Shown here: in pieces, positions 4,897 to 6,136 of the stretch | How the letters are laid out: the number at the start of each line of letters is the position of its first letter | How positions within the stretch are numbered: the stretch's first letter is position 1 | Assembly (NCBI GenBank): GCA_012841735.1 | Contig: DUUE01000102.1 | Span: 1-6,136 of the forward strand | From: Bacillota bacterium | Lineage (GTDB): Bacteria > Bacillota > Dethiobacteria > Dethiobacterales > Dethiobacteraceae | Direction: 5' to 3' | Length of the DNA stretch: 6,136 nt | The notes under the pieces: generated by a model | Databases searched by the model: none | The model's input: the letters and a program-made list of their open reading frames with translations, nothing else | Told to the model about the DNA's origin: nothing | Made by a program: the position numbers and the translations under genes

Positions 4897-6136
4897 ATGC
4901 TACTGACATTCGTGAGAAAAAAAGTGCCGTGTGATTATGCCTGGATTATTCTTAGTGTTATGTTTCTCAGCCTTTTGGCCTCCTTTGGGGCACGTGCTTC
5001 CTTTGGCGCTTATATTGGTCCCTGGGAAAATGAATTTGCCACAACCCGTGCCGTGGTAACTTCGGTATCTTTTTTGAGTTTTGTTGTTTTTGCCCTGGGC
5101 CAGCCGCTGGCAGGAAAGCTGCTCGATTATATCGGGGGGCGGCTGGTGGTGGCAGGCAGCATGGCACTGGTGGCGGTGTGCCTGCTACTGACGGCACAGG
5201 CACAGCAAGTCTGGCAGTTGTTTCTTTATTACGGCCTGGGCTTTTCCCTGGGGATTTCAGGTTGTTCAAATGTAATTACCACCGCCATTATTGCCCGCTG
5301 GTTTGAGGCCAGGAAGGGTTTTGCCATAGGCCTGACCCTGGCAGGTATGGCCGTGGGCCAGCTGGTAATGGTACCGGTGGCACTTTTTCTCATTAACCGC
5401 TTCAACTGGCGGATTGCCATGAGCCTCATCGGCCTTGTCATTCTGGTGGTGGTAGTACCGCTGATTGCTTTCTTTGTGCGTTCCCGCCCTGAAGATATGG
5501 GGCTTCTTCCGTACGGCGCCCGCAATACAGACAAGACTGCCGCCGGCGGGTCGGTCCATGTTGCGGCGCCCCAGGCATCGCTGTGGGCGGTTTTGCGGCT
5601 CAGGGAATTCTGGTTTCTGACCGTCTCCTATTTTATTTGCGGTTTTACCGACGTCGGCCTGATCCAGACACACCTGATCCCGCTGGTTCAGGATAAAGGC
5701 TTCGCTGTGACAACAGTAGCCTTAACATTCAGTTCCATTGCGCTTTTTAATATTCTTGGCACTGTGGGGACAGGCTATCTTTCCGACCATCTCCACCGCG
5801 GCAGGCAGTTGGGCTGGATCTATGCCATTCGTGCCGCTACTTTTCTCCTGCTGCTTTTAACAAAAACTCCTGCCCTGCTGCTGCCTTTTACAGTGATCTA
5901 CGGCATGACGGAAATGGCATCCATTGCCCCCACCAGCGCCCTTACGGCCAGTTTATTCGGCCAGTATTCCCTGGGGACAATCCTGGCCCTCGTCTCTGTC
6001 AGCCATCAGCTGGGCGGGGCGTTTGGCTCCTGGGTGCCCGGGATCTTGTATGATCTGACAGGCGGGTATAGTTTTGTCCTGCTGCTGTCCATCGCCCTGC
6101 TTGTGGTAAGCGGGATCGTGGTTACAAGGATCCAGG
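4897..6136 (+). CDS. MFS transporter, OxlT/monocarboxylate-type (3' truncated by window)
   Basis: The frame runs open from ATG 4897 to the right edge: 413 codons, nearly full length for this family. AAAGGAG (4884-4890) lies 6 bases before the ATG and fixes the start. It is an inner-membrane secondary transporter. About 12 hydrophobic segments are visible in two groups of six, near residues 15-34, 52-72, 83-101, 106-131, 142-166, 171-194 and again from about 235 to 410. The loop after segment 2 has the MFS motif A-like GKLLDYIGGR (73-82), and a related TGYLSDHLHRGR (292-303) sits in the second half. The N-terminal SFGAYIGPW and the mid-loop SRPEDMGLLPYG (196-207) are typical of the oxalate/formate antiporter and monocarboxylate-like MFS groups. 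The substrate cannot be told from sequence alone. The missing end is probably only a short cytoplasmic tail. Confidence 0.9.
   Translation, partial: MLLTFVRKKVPCDYAWIILSVMFLSLLASFGARASFGAYIGPWENEFATTRAVVTSVSFLSFVVFALGQPLAGKLLDYIGGRLVVAGSMALVAVCLLLTAQAQQVWQLFLYYGLGFSLGISGCSNVITTAIIARWFEARKGFAIGLTLAGMAVGQLVMVPVALFLINRFNWRIAMSLIGLVILVVVVPLIAFFVRSRPEDMGLLPYGARNTDKTAAGGSVHVAAPQASLWAVLRLREFWFLTVSYFICGFTDVGLIQTHLIPLVQDKGFAVTTVALTFSSIALFNILGTVGTGYLSDHLHRGRQLGWIYAIRAATFLLLLLTKTPALLLPFTVIYGMTEMASIAPTSALTASLFGQYSLGTILALVSVSHQLGGAFGSWVPGILYDLTGGYSFVLLLSIALLVVSGIVVTRIQ

Noticed and set aside
5229..5673. Minus-strand frames opposite the transporter gene
   Set aside because: They lie opposite a clear membrane transporter and show no recognisable domain.

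Overview
The window is most likely chromosomal DNA from a mid-GC member of the Bacillota, probably class Clostridia. The reasons are the dnaG-rpoD core operon, the short sigma-A-type RpoD (382 residues), purine-rich AGGAGG-type ribosome binding sites with GTG and ATG starts, tRNA genes with encoded CCA, and heavy use of intrinsic terminators. The species cannot be read from the sequence.

Layout, all genes on the plus strand. Positions 1-900 hold the C-terminal part of a PhoR-type sensor histidine kinase that is open at the left edge. Positions 901-1425 are a 525-base gap without a convincing protein gene. Its first half holds several small hairpins and promoter-like boxes. Its second half (about 1130-1310) looks like a structured RNA leader ending in a strong intrinsic terminator. 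Then come dnaG (start revised to 1426) and rpoD, which overlap by 32 bases and are surely cotranscribed. A good sigma-A promoter at 4398-4427 follows and drives a three-gene tRNA cluster (CAT, Glu-TTC, Val-TAC) closed by an intrinsic terminator. The window ends in a major facilitator superfamily transporter with its own ribosome binding site, cut by the right edge but nearly complete.

The primase and the housekeeping sigma factor form the classical macromolecular synthesis unit, linking replication priming to transcription initiation; the tRNA cluster adds translation. The kinase and the transporter look like unrelated neighbours.

Two points deserve attention. First, the leader before dnaG can be folded into three mutually exclusive forms: a hairpin whose loop carries CAGAGAGGCT, which resembles the PyrR binding loop; an antiterminator of 8 pairs; and a terminator of 12 pairs. 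If real, it would place primase and the main sigma factor under attenuation control, possibly by pyrimidine nucleotides. I infer this from motif and folding by eye only. Second, the first tRNA gene has an intact body but an acceptor stem with only three of seven pairs, so it may be a pseudo-tRNA or a recombinant gene.
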